A stretch of 64,000 nt of DNA from Paractinoplanes durhamensis (GTDB taxonomy: Bacteria > Actinomycetota > Actinomycetes > Mycobacteriales > Micromonosporaceae): NCBI RefSeq assembly GCF_016862175.1, contig NZ_BOML01000038.1, forward strand, positions 1 to 64,000. The letters run 5' to 3'. Under the pieces are notes generated by a model, which had not been told where the DNA came from, ran no database searches, and worked only from the letters and a program-made list of their open reading frames with translations. The translations under genes were made by a program, and so were the position numbers. This document shows positions 42,984 to 51,007 of this stretch, piece after piece (the stretch's first letter is position 1; every line of letters starts with the position of its first letter).

Positions 42984-43292
42984 ATCGCGCGGCGCCTCAT
43001 CACGGCGCCGCCAGCTCCGGGCCGCCGCAGGCCGGATAAGACGCAGCCCCTGCGCCACGGCCGCGGATGGGCCTAGCTGTGCGAGAGCTGCCTCGGCGCC
43101 TACAGCGGCGGCTTGGGCGTGGATCGCGGGCGGCGGCTGATCGTCGGCCGGCGTCCCTGAGAAGCACCCTCGGCCGCCGACGCCTGACCTGCACCCGGGT
43201 GCGGCGATCGGAGCCCAATTCCCTTCCCTCCTGCAGCCACTGCATGGCCGAGCCAGGTGCTGCAAATACCGAATTGCAGATAGGAGAACCAG
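42984..43292. other. Spacer with a weak GGCGCC hairpin
   Basis: CGGCGCC and GGCGCCG around 42989-43009 could form a short terminator stem after the GHKL gene. No gene or other structure is recognised in the remainder. Confidence 0.35.
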
Positions 43293-44897
43293 GTGAAATC
43301 CTTCACTGTCGGACAACGCATCACCTTGCTCTACAGCGTCGAAACGGTGCGTGCGGGCGCCCTCGGTACCGTCCGCGAGGTCCACCCCGACCAGGACAGC
43401 GTCGTCGCCGACTGGGACAACGGCCCCACCGCAACGGCCCACCCGGCCACGGACCTCGGTGCCGTCACCTCCAGCTGGGTACCGGCCGCCGGTACCGGCC
43501 TGACCTGGCCGCAAACCCTGCAAGCGGTCCGGGCCGCCGGGAATCAGGCCGGGCGGGAGGCCGCCGACCAGTGGTGCCGCGCCACCATCGGCGAGAACGC
43601 CACCAGCGACCCCAAACCGGCCGCCCGCAACGCGTTGCTGGACATCGCCGGCGAATCCCCGGAACTGATCGTTGGACTTCCGCTGTACCACCGGGCCGGT
43701 CGCGACGCGGTGGAACCGCCGACCGACTCCGACCTGGTCACCCTGATGGACGGCCCGCACCTTCCGACGCACTGGAACATCTCCGACGACTGCTGCAACG
43801 AGGCGACCGACGCCTACCAGGACGCCTTCGACACCGGCCTGGTCGAGCACGTCGCCGAGCAGTGCCGACTGGTCGCCAGCCCCACCGGCGACGGCCGCGA
43901 CCTGTCCCACCTGGGTGCCAAGGACATCCGCCTCGGCCGGGCCGGAGTGTTCTCCGGCCACTGGCACGCCACGACCGACGACGGACCCGACCGCTACCGG
44001 ATCGGGTTCGCCGGTGTCCTGGTCGACTGGTGGAACGGATGGGCGGTGTTCGACTGCACCCGCGAGGTCGCCGACCGGATCGTCGCCGACCTCGACGCCA
44101 CCCGCGAGCAGGAACGCCAGGACTGGTGGCGCCGAGGGCTGCGGCGCCGCGCGGACCTGAACCGGGCGGTCGACGAGACCCTGGCCCGAGTGTGGTTCGA
44201 CCGTGACGTGCTGGTCATGGACCAGCGAGGCATGTCCCGCGACCCGCAGGCGATCGAACGCGGCACCGCCGCCGCCGACGGCCGGTGGATCGTGATGGGC
44301 CGTAACTGGACCTGGCAGGCCGTCGACCCGCACGACTGCGACCACATCGCCGGTGACCTGCCCGCCACCGGCGACGAACAGGTGTGGACGTTGCTGTGGC
44401 ACACGCCCGGCCTGCGGGTCCCGCACGACCGGCTCCGCATCACTCCTGCCGGAACCATCACGCTCGCTCTCGACGGAGAGCCGGTCGCCGTCACCGACCA
44501 CCACGGCGACGGCAGCCGGCTCCGGTTCCTGCGCGACGACCTGTTCGGCCCCCAGGACTGGGCTACCTACCTCACCGAAAGTCGCTACCAGGACGGCCCG
44601 GTCAGCGAAGCCCGGCTGCTGACCGCGCTGCTCATCGAAGCCGAACTCGGCCAGCGGATCACCGCCCGCGAGCCGGGCACCACACTCGTTCGCCTGCTCG
44701 ACGACGCCGGCCACACGATCGAGACCCGGCCGGTCCCGGTCGCGCCCCGTGACTGGGACGCGGTACGAGCGCTCGCGGTGACCCTGCCCGACGAGCGGGC
44801 CGGCACCCGGTGGCAGGTGTGGGTCAGCCACGGCTGGCTCGCCCTGACTCCGACCGGCCCGAACCCGAGTCCGGACACCGCGCCGACGCAGCAATAG
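43293..44897 (+). CDS. Large hypothetical protein with DUF4314-like N-terminus
   Basis: 534 residues. The first about 55 residues (FTVGQRITLLYSVETVRAGA, then LGTVREVHPDQDSVVADWDN) resemble the small SH3-like DUF4314 fold. The rest is rich in Trp and Asp with segments DDCCNEATDAYQDAFDTGLV and WHATTDDGPDRYRIGFAGVL, none of which I recognise. No signal peptide or membrane segment. It starts with GTG and a GATAGGAGAACC ribosome site. It is one of several large unknown genes in the right part of the element and may be specific to this family of elements. Confidence 0.55.
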   Translation: MKSFTVGQRITLLYSVETVRAGALGTVREVHPDQDSVVADWDNGPTATAHPATDLGAVTSSWVPAAGTGLTWPQTLQAVRAAGNQAGREAADQWCRATIGENATSDPKPAARNALLDIAGESPELIVGLPLYHRAGRDAVEPPTDSDLVTLMDGPHLPTHWNISDDCCNEATDAYQDAFDTGLVEHVAEQCRLVASPTGDGRDLSHLGAKDIRLGRAGVFSGHWHATTDDGPDRYRIGFAGVLVDWWNGWAVFDCTREVADRIVADLDATREQERQDWWRRGLRRRADLNRAVDETLARVWFDRDVLVMDQRGMSRDPQAIERGTAAADGRWIVMGRNWTWQAVDPHDCDHIAGDLPATGDEQVWTLLWHTPGLRVPHDRLRITPAGTITLALDGEPVAVTDHHGDGSRLRFLRDDLFGPQDWATYLTESRYQDGPVSEARLLTALLIEAELGQRITAREPGTTLVRLLDDAGHTIETRPVPVAPRDWDAVRALAVTLPDERAGTRWQVWVSHGWLALTPTGPNPSPDTAPTQQ

Positions 44898-45221
44898 GAC
44901 CGCAAACCCGACCCGCTGCGCCGTTCCCCATACCCGTTCACCCAGAAGCCGGAAGGTCTCCGGACCGGTCGATCCGGCGCGATCCGGCGCGGCTCGATAC
45001 CGCGCGACCTCGCGTTCTTCGCCGTCGCCACGGTGACGGGCTCTCCTCTGATCTGCGGCACCAGCGGTGTCACGCACCTGCTGGCAGCTGTGGTCCGGCC
45101 GACGCTGGCTGACCCTTCCCACCACCACAAGCACGCCCACCAGCCCGCATCAGCTGTAACGCACTCGACCGGCGGGTTCCAGCGGCCCGCCGACCGGCAA
45201 CACCGGAAGGGAGACAGCACC
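44898..45221. other. Spacer with a short tandem repeat
   Basis: GATCCGGCGC is repeated back to back near 44976-44995. No gene or hairpin is seen. GGAAGGGAG at the right end is the ribosome site of the next gene. Confidence 0.35.
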
Positions 45222-46568
45222 ATGACCAACGCCAGCCCCGATCTGCCCGCCGTGGACGAGAACGGCGACGGCTGGATCACCGCATGGCTCAGTCCCGGGG
45301 ACCTCTACCGAGGCGAGCCCCTCACCCACGAGCAGGGCGGTATCGAGCTGTACGACGGCTCCATCTTCGTCGACAACCGCCGCGGTCTCGCCCGGCTGGG
45401 GCACGCCCTCGTGCAGCACTTCGACCCGCCCGAAGCAGTCGTCTATATCGCCACCACCGACACACGGCACTACTCATGGACGGGCATCGGCGCCACCGCC
45501 GACGAGGCCCGCGACGCACTGATGGCCGCCTGGCACGCCCACGCCGAGGACACCGGCGCCGACCCGCAGCTGCTGCGACGCGACGAACTCAACCTCCTAC
45601 GCGGCCCGTACGGCCAAGGCTTCCGCGACCACACCGCGCTACCCCACCAGCGAGCCACCACCCGCCCGCGTCATCCCCGCACTCCACCCGCGAACACAAG
45701 GAGAAACCCTTCGATGACCACGACCATCCTGGTGGCGGTACTCGTCCCAGCAGACACCACCGTCCACACGATCGACGTGCATCTGGCCACATCGATGCAC
45801 CTGCTGACCCCGAATCGGTACCGACTCGGCGGTGCGTTCACCGGAGCCTGGGACCCCGACTACGACCCCCGCACCGATCCGGCCAACTGGCGACCCTGCA
45901 CCACCTGCACCGCCACCGGCCACCTCGCCGACACGCGCTGCCCAGACTGCGCCGATACCGACAGCACCGGCCGCCGCCCGGGCACCGTCCTCGCCTACGA
46001 CGACCGGTGGATACGGCACCCCGGCGACCTGATCCCGCTGCACCGGCTACTGGACCCGCAATGGCGATTCCCGACCGGCGAACACCTCGTCCCGGCCCGC
46101 GCCACCACCGCCCCGGACCTGTACGTCGACGGCTTCCACGGCCTGCGCTGGCTGCAGGCGACCACCTCCGGCGAAATCTCTGCCGGCCTGCGGGCGGTCC
46201 TGCACGCCGTGGTCACCGACCGGACCCGACCCGGCACGGACGCCGCGTCCGACCTTTCCGGCTGGCAGCTGGCGGTCGTCGCCGCCGACATCACGGACGC
46301 CGAGAAATACGCAGCGATGCCGGGCATCGGCTCGATCGTGCTCATCACCGACCCCGCGCACCGCGAACCCGACGCCCACCCCGACCAGCTGTATGTCGTC
46401 CGCGACGACTTCGGCGCACCCGACCACTACGACCTGATCCGCCATGGCGGCGTCGGACCCTACGTCCCCGGCCACGCGATCGCAGAGATCGACCCCGCCC
46501 GGGTCCGCCTCGACCCGGCACCGGAGCACGCACCCCCGTACACACCACGACCCCCTGCAACCCACTGA
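45222..46568 (+). CDS. Hypothetical zinc-ribbon-like protein with an internal start
   Basis: 448 residues as one frame from ATG 45222 (GGAAGGGAG upstream). The first about 160 residues (GDGWITAWLSPGDLYRGEPL, YSWTGIGATADEARDALMA) end in a low-complexity Arg/Pro tail. At 45714 an in-frame ATG follows a strong AAGGAG and opens a second segment, MTTTILVAVLVPADTTVHTI. That segment contains a four-Cys knuckle, PCTTCTATGHLADTRCPDC, like a DnaJ-type zinc finger. It is therefore either one two-domain protein or two genes fused by loss of a stop, with the second also made separately. No function is recognised. Confidence 0.5.
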   Translation: MTNASPDLPAVDENGDGWITAWLSPGDLYRGEPLTHEQGGIELYDGSIFVDNRRGLARLGHALVQHFDPPEAVVYIATTDTRHYSWTGIGATADEARDALMAAWHAHAEDTGADPQLLRRDELNLLRGPYGQGFRDHTALPHQRATTRPRHPRTPPANTRRNPSMTTTILVAVLVPADTTVHTIDVHLATSMHLLTPNRYRLGGAFTGAWDPDYDPRTDPANWRPCTTCTATGHLADTRCPDCADTDSTGRRPGTVLAYDDRWIRHPGDLIPLHRLLDPQWRFPTGEHLVPARATTAPDLYVDGFHGLRWLQATTSGEISAGLRAVLHAVVTDRTRPGTDAASDLSGWQLAVVAADITDAEKYAAMPGIGSIVLITDPAHREPDAHPDQLYVVRDDFGAPDHYDLIRHGGVGPYVPGHAIAEIDPARVRLDPAPEHAPPYTPRPPATH

Positions 46569-46643
46569 CCGACGACACGCCAACGACCAACACATCTCCA
46601 GGGCCATCCGCGGACCGTGCGCGACTTACGAGAAAGGAATCCC

Positions 46644-46721
46644 GTGCCCATCATCGACAACAGGCCCGGCAACCCTCGCCTGGCCGGCCCCGGCTCCAGG
46701 CATAGGGCGGCAGCGACGTGA
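46644..46721 (+). CDS. 25-residue coupling ORF
   Basis: A GTG preceded by AGAAAGGAAT opens 25 codons (VPIIDNRPGNPRLAGPGSRH...) ending in ACG TGA, which overlaps the GTG of the next gene. The strong ribosome site and the overlap suggest it is translated and couples into the 46718 gene. Confidence 0.4.
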   Translation: MPIIDNRPGNPRLAGPGSRHRAAAT

Positions 46722-47035
46722 CAGATCCCGATGAACTGTCCGTCGGGGACCCCACGACGATGCGGACCCGGCGGCTGTCACGCATGTGCGACACCTGCGT
46801 GTTCCGCTCCGGCAACCCCATGCATCTCGCACCCGGACGCCTACGCGACCTGATCGAGCAGGCACAGCAGGAACAGAGCTACATCATCTGCCACAGCACC
46901 CTGCCCGGCATGGCCGCCGCCGACGTCAAACCCGCCGTGTGTCGCGGCTTCGCCGACCGATACCCCACGCAGGCGCTGCAGCTGATCGAACTGCTCTTCG
47001 GGTTCGACGACGTCGAGCCACCGCCGAAAGCCTGA
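46718..47035 (+). CDS. Hypothetical protein with Cys cluster
   Basis: 105 residues from GTG. It carries three Cys residues in CDTCVFRSGNPMHLAPG and CHSTLPGMAAADVKPAVCRG, a spacing that could bind metal (Cys-x-x-Cys ... Cys ... Cys). The rest is helical (RLRDLIEQAQQEQSYI, ALQLIELLFGFDDVE). This kind of protein recurs on actinobacterial conjugative elements, but its function is unknown. It overlaps the upstream 25-residue frame by four bases. Confidence 0.55.
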   Translation: MTDPDELSVGDPTTMRTRRLSRMCDTCVFRSGNPMHLAPGRLRDLIEQAQQEQSYIICHSTLPGMAAADVKPAVCRGFADRYPTQALQLIELLFGFDDVEPPPKA

Positions 47036-47222
47036 GCGAACGGTCCGCCCAGGGGCGAATAGTCCAGCCAGCAAACCGCCGCGCTTGCTGATTCGTGCGC
47101 CTCGGCCGTCCTGCGACGGCGGATGGCCATCCGTTACCAGAAAGCATCCCCTTTCACGGCACCACCGGGTGCGGCGTCCTGACCAGCGATCCAGTGTGAT
47201 CGCGGCAAAAAGGACAAGCCCG

Positions 47223-47290
47223 CCCGTCTCCGTTGTGCGGCTGTACAGGCCTGCGCACCCCGGAGACGGGGGCGCAGGCCTGTTCTTTTG
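47223..47290 (+). promoter_or_regulatory. Attenuator-like leader before the MoxR-vWA operon
   Basis: A terminator-like hairpin pairs ACAGGCCTGCGC (47245-47256) with GCGCAGGCCTGT (47272-47283), extended by CCCC/GGGG at the tip, and is followed by TCTTTT. An upstream CCCGTCTCCG (47223-47232) is perfectly complementary to CGGAGACGGG (47261-47270) inside that hairpin. The two folds exclude each other, or form a pseudoknot. The MoxR ATG lies 14 bases after this stretch. Confidence 0.6.
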
Positions 47291-47303
47291 CGAAAGGTCA
47301 CCC

Positions 47304-48419
47304 ATGACAGCACCAGCACCCACCCCCGGCCCCGCCACCTCCGGCGGCCCCGGCTACCTGTACCGCAAGGTCGCCCTCTACCTGTGCGATCACCCCGACC
47401 AGCTGTTCAAGGTCGGTGAGATCACCCGCGCCATAGGCGCGCCGTCGACCGGCGCGGTGTTCGAGGTCTGCAAGAAGATGGCCGCCGCCGGACACGCCAC
47501 CCACCACACCGGCCCGCACCGCTTCCAGATCACCACGGCCGGCATCGCCGCCGCCGGAACCCTGCCGAACCCCGGCCCCGGCAGCCGCCGAACCAGCAGA
47601 GCCAACCACACCGGCAGGCCAGCACCGGTCATCCGTCCCAGCGGAGAGGAGTACTACCCCCGCAGGCTCGGCCCCGGTTGGGACATCGAAGTCCTGCGCA
47701 AACTGCGTACGCAGGGCTTGCCGGTACTGCTGTACGGGCCACCCGGCACCGGCAAGACCGCAATGCTCGAAGCCGCCTTCCCGGACCTGCTCACCGTGCC
47801 GGGCACCGGCGACACCACCACCGACGACTTCCTCGGCACCTACGCCCCGAAGCTCGGCGGCAAACGCGGCTACGACTTCGTGTACGGCCCACTGGTCGTC
47901 GCCATGCGCAAAGCCCGGGCCTTGCTCGTCGACGACGCCACCCTCATCCCGCCCAAGGTGCTGTCCGTGCTCTATCCGGTGATGGACGGCCGCGGCACCA
48001 TCACCGTCTCCACCCCGGAAGGACGCGAACCCGTCAAAGCGGTAGACGGATTCTACGTGTGCGGTGGCCACAACCCCGGCGTCCACGGGGCGATCCTCAC
48101 CGAAGCCCTCAGCAGCCGATTCACCGTGCAGATCCAGGTCAACACCGACTGGGACCTGGCCCGCCACCTCGGCGTCCCCAAAAACGTCGTCGCCGCGGCG
48201 ATCGACCTCAACGCCGACCTGGCCGCCGGCCGGATCGGCTGGGCGCCACAGCTCCGCGAACTGCTCGGCTTCATCAGGGTCCGCGACAACCTCGGCACGA
48301 CCGCCGCCCTGTCCAACCTGGTCGGCATCGCCCCTGAAGACGCCCGAACCGAGGTGGCCACCGCCCTGTCACGACACACCGGCCAGACGATCACCGCCTT
48401 CATCCTCGGCAAACGCTGA
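47304..48419 (+). CDS. MoxR-type AAA+ ATPase with N-terminal winged helix
   Basis: 371 residues. The first about 75 residues form a winged helix (LYRKVALYLCDHPDQLFKVG, VFEVCKKMAAAGHATHHTG). The AAA+ module of the MoxR class follows: Walker A LLYGPPGTGKTAML (Lys151), Walker B ARALLVDDATLIPPKVL, and CGGHNPGVHGAILTEALSSR with the sensor and arginine-finger region. MoxR ATPases act as chaperones with vWA partners, and the next gene encodes one. CGAAAGG precedes the ATG. The upstream attenuator-like structure probably controls it. The winged helix is an unusual addition, perhaps for autoregulation or DNA targeting. Confidence 0.85.
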   Translation: MTAPAPTPGPATSGGPGYLYRKVALYLCDHPDQLFKVGEITRAIGAPSTGAVFEVCKKMAAAGHATHHTGPHRFQITTAGIAAAGTLPNPGPGSRRTSRANHTGRPAPVIRPSGEEYYPRRLGPGWDIEVLRKLRTQGLPVLLYGPPGTGKTAMLEAAFPDLLTVPGTGDTTTDDFLGTYAPKLGGKRGYDFVYGPLVVAMRKARALLVDDATLIPPKVLSVLYPVMDGRGTITVSTPEGREPVKAVDGFYVCGGHNPGVHGAILTEALSSRFTVQIQVNTDWDLARHLGVPKNVVAAAIDLNADLAAGRIGWAPQLRELLGFIRVRDNLGTTAALSNLVGIAPEDARTEVATALSRHTGQTITAFILGKR

Positions 48420-48444
48420 CCCCGCACCGGAAGGAGACCAACTG

Positions 48445-50046
48445 ATGTCACAACCGAGCACCCACCGCCGCACCGGCACCCCTACGGCGGCCGCGCCGGC
48501 CCCGCAATGGCAGCTGTGGTCCGCGGCCTGGACCCGGCACGTAATCCTGCTGACCGGCCGCACCGACCTGCACGTCCACGTCGCCACCGGCGCCGGCGGC
48601 GGCGCCCCCGAATGCTTCTACCCGGACCTGCGCCGCATCGAGATCGACGCCCGCTACATCGCCGACGACCCCACGATCACCGACCCCCGCAAAGCCGGCC
48701 ACAAGAAGATCGTCCCCACCGGCTACGGCCTGCTCGTACACGGCGCCGCCCACGCCGCCCACAGCCAATGGGAAAATCCGCCCGGCACCGCGCCGATCCT
48801 CGCCGAGGTCGCCGCGATGCTCGAGGAATCCCGCGCCGAAGGCCGCCAACGCGGCCGCCGCCGCACCGACCGCCGCTGGCTACGCCACATGATCAACGCC
48901 GTCGTGCACCCCGGCACCGCATCAGCCGACGACCCATGGCACGCCGGCGTCCTCGCCGCCCTGCTCCTCGCCCGCGTCGACGCCCGCATCCTGACCAGCC
49001 AGGACGTCCGCACCGTCCGCGCCGCCGTCACCGCCGTCCTCGGCCGGCCCCGGCTGCGCCGCCTGCGCGAAGTGTGGAAGCAGGCACACACCGTCGACGA
49101 CACCGACGCCGCCACCATGATCGACCTGGCCGACCGGTGGTGCCGCATCCTTGGCATCGACCCGAACCAGCAGCAGCACCCGCCGGACGCCGACCCCGGC
49201 CAGTTCCCGGGCCGCCTCGACCAGGCACTGACCGACTTCCTCGCCGCCAGTCACGGCCTCACCCACGCCGACTACCAGGCACAACTGACCCGGCACCGGC
49301 ACAGCCCACCCGGCAACTGGCCGCACACCGACCCCACCACCGACCAGCAGGCCGCCGCCCGACTGCTCGCCGAACGCATCCACCGCGCACGGACCCACAA
49401 CCCCGAACCCGGCACCCGGCCCTCACCGCTGCCGCCCGGCCGCTTGCGGACCCGGCATGCCATTGCCGCCGAAGCCCAGATCGCCGCCGGGCAGGTCCCC
49501 ACCGCGCAACCATGGCAGCACCGCACCCAGACACCACCACCGAAACCGACCCTGCACCTGGCCGTACTGGTCGACCTGTCCGGCTCGATGTACCCCTACG
49601 CCGAAGAACTGTCCTCCGCAGCCTGGATCTTCGCCCACGCCGCCCGCCGCCGCCACGCCGTCACCACCACCATCGGCTTCGGCGACCACACCACCCTGCT
49701 CGTACCGCCGAACACTCGCCCCGGCCAGGTGCTGCACATGCAAGCCGGCGGCGGCACCAGCACCTTCGGCGAAGCCGTCAAACTCGCCGACAAACTCCTC
49801 GACTTGCGCCACGGCCGCGCCCTGCGCCTGCTCGCCGTCGTCTCCGACGGGCTGCTCGACGACATCCCGTCAGGCCAAAACCTCATCACTACCCTGCACT
49901 GGGCAGGCTGCGCCGTGCTGTGGTTGCACCCCGCTGGACTACAGAGCCACACCTTCCGGCACACCACCACGATCACCGTCGCCGACCCTGTCGACGCCGT
50001 GGCGCGGATCGCCGACGCCGCGGTCGCGGCGCTCGAACACGCTTGA
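48445..50046 (+). CDS. vWA domain protein, MoxR partner
   Basis: 533 residues. The C-terminal vWA domain has a MIDAS motif VLVDLSGSMYPY (Asp377) and a LRLLAVVSDGLLDD strand. The N-terminal region, about residues 30-140, resembles the metallopeptidase-like head of DUF2201/CobT-type vWA proteins: GLLVHGAAHAAHSQW sits where HExxH is expected, but the Glu is replaced by Gly, so it is probably not a protease. The middle is helical. With the MoxR gene 25 bases upstream it forms a classic MoxR-vWA pair, which in other bacteria remodels protein complexes and in some cases takes part in conflict systems. GGAAGGAG precedes the ATG. Confidence 0.82.
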   Translation: MSQPSTHRRTGTPTAAAPAPQWQLWSAAWTRHVILLTGRTDLHVHVATGAGGGAPECFYPDLRRIEIDARYIADDPTITDPRKAGHKKIVPTGYGLLVHGAAHAAHSQWENPPGTAPILAEVAAMLEESRAEGRQRGRRRTDRRWLRHMINAVVHPGTASADDPWHAGVLAALLLARVDARILTSQDVRTVRAAVTAVLGRPRLRRLREVWKQAHTVDDTDAATMIDLADRWCRILGIDPNQQQHPPDADPGQFPGRLDQALTDFLAASHGLTHADYQAQLTRHRHSPPGNWPHTDPTTDQQAAARLLAERIHRARTHNPEPGTRPSPLPPGRLRTRHAIAAEAQIAAGQVPTAQPWQHRTQTPPPKPTLHLAVLVDLSGSMYPYAEELSSAAWIFAHAARRRHAVTTTIGFGDHTTLLVPPNTRPGQVLHMQAGGGTSTFGEAVKLADKLLDLRHGRALRLLAVVSDGLLDDIPSGQNLITTLHWAGCAVLWLHPAGLQSHTFRHTTTITVADPVDAVARIADAAVAALEHA

Positions 50047-50065
50047 CTCGCGGCCAACGGGACAA

Positions 50066-50104
50066 GCCGCAGGATGCGCCAAACACTCCGGCGTGTCCTG
50101 CGGC
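50066..50104 (+). terminator. Hairpin terminator after the vWA gene
   Basis: GCCGCAGGA (50066-50074) pairs with TCCTGCGGC (50096-50104), and an inner CGCC/GGCG continues the stem past a two-base mismatch. It begins 20 bases after the stop. The remaining 280 bases to the next, leftward, gene show no gene or structure. Confidence 0.65.
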
Positions 50105-50386
50105 GCCGTCCCCCGACTGTGTCAAGGCGTCTCGGGAGCAGAGAGGCGCCGTTCGTTTACCAGCCGACCCCATGACCCCAGCCCGCCCCGACGCCCTCCG
50201 GGACCTTAATCAGGGAGGAGGCCGCGATTCAGATGACCGTTGGGAGCAGGCGGTTCAGTGTCCTGCCCGGCGGACTGCTGCGCGAGCAGGTCCCGACGGC
50301 AGCGCGGCAAAATCACCGGGCGGACACGTTTACGACGGCCAGGCACGACAGCGGGAGGGCCCGAAGAGGGCATGCACCTGTTGCGA

Positions 50387-51007
50387 TCACGAGGTTTTGC
50401 AGCGGCTCCCGTCTGACGGCGGACAGATGATGATGCTGATGTCGTAGGTTCGCTGGTAAGCCAGGCCGCGGGTGTGATAGCGGACTGTCATGCCGTGCAC
50501 TTCGGTTACGCGGGTGGGGACAGGCAACTCGTAGAGCACCTCGACGCTCTCCTCCTCAGCGTGTGGTCGGATACGGAAGCCTTTCACGGAATGCCGAGGG
50601 GGAATCTTCCAGTCGCTCGGCAGCGGAATCGAGTAGCCGCTGACCGATCCGGTGTTGAGAAGCGCGACCCGGTCGGTGTCCCAAATGTAGGGCCCGGCGG
50701 ACGGTTGCGTGTTTTGCGGGTTGTCGGCCAGCGTGACCTTGTCCAGCACGACGTCGAAGCCGGTGCCGTTGTGCAGCTGCAGCGAACCCCACAGAATGCC
50801 GGTCTCCGCCGTGTTCGTTCGAACCTTCAGCTCTTCGTAGTTGGTGCCTTCCAGCGGCCCCGGCCGCAGCGGCGCGCCAGGCAAACGCCCGATCAGCCAC
50901 AGAATGAAGGCGGCCAGGACGACCACCGCCAGGGTGCCGGCGACGATCCAGCGGGACCGGCCGTGCCCCGGGAAACCCCGGGGCACGGTGTCGGCGTGGT
51001 CGGTCAC
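50387..51007 (-). CDS. Single-pass membrane protein, hypothetical
   Basis: 206 residues. A short cytoplasmic head and one membrane segment (RWIVAGTLAVVVLAAFILWL) precede an extracellular domain of beta character (GILWGSLQLHNGTGFDVVLD, YSIPLPSDWKIPPRHSVKG). One Cys pair near the C-terminus (IICPPSDGSRC) could be a disulphide. The GTG start follows GAGGAGG and overlaps the upstream stop (GTGA). Coupling to that extracellular-looking protein suggests they act together at the surface. Confidence 0.65.
   Translation of the reverse strand: MTDHADTVPRGFPGHGRSRWIVAGTLAVVVLAAFILWLIGRLPGAPLRPGPLEGTNYEELKVRTNTAETGILWGSLQLHNGTGFDVVLDKVTLADNPQNTQPSAGPYIWDTDRVALLNTGSVSGYSIPLPSDWKIPPRHSVKGFRIRPHAEEESVEVLYELPVPTRVTEVHGMTVRYHTRGLAYQRTYDISIIICPPSDGSRCKTS

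Noticed and set aside
42489..45140. 883-codon leftward open frame
   Set aside because: Gly/Arg/Val-rich sequence typical of the antisense of high-GC genes. The rightward GHKL and 43293 genes occupy the same DNA with recognisable motifs or ribosome sites.
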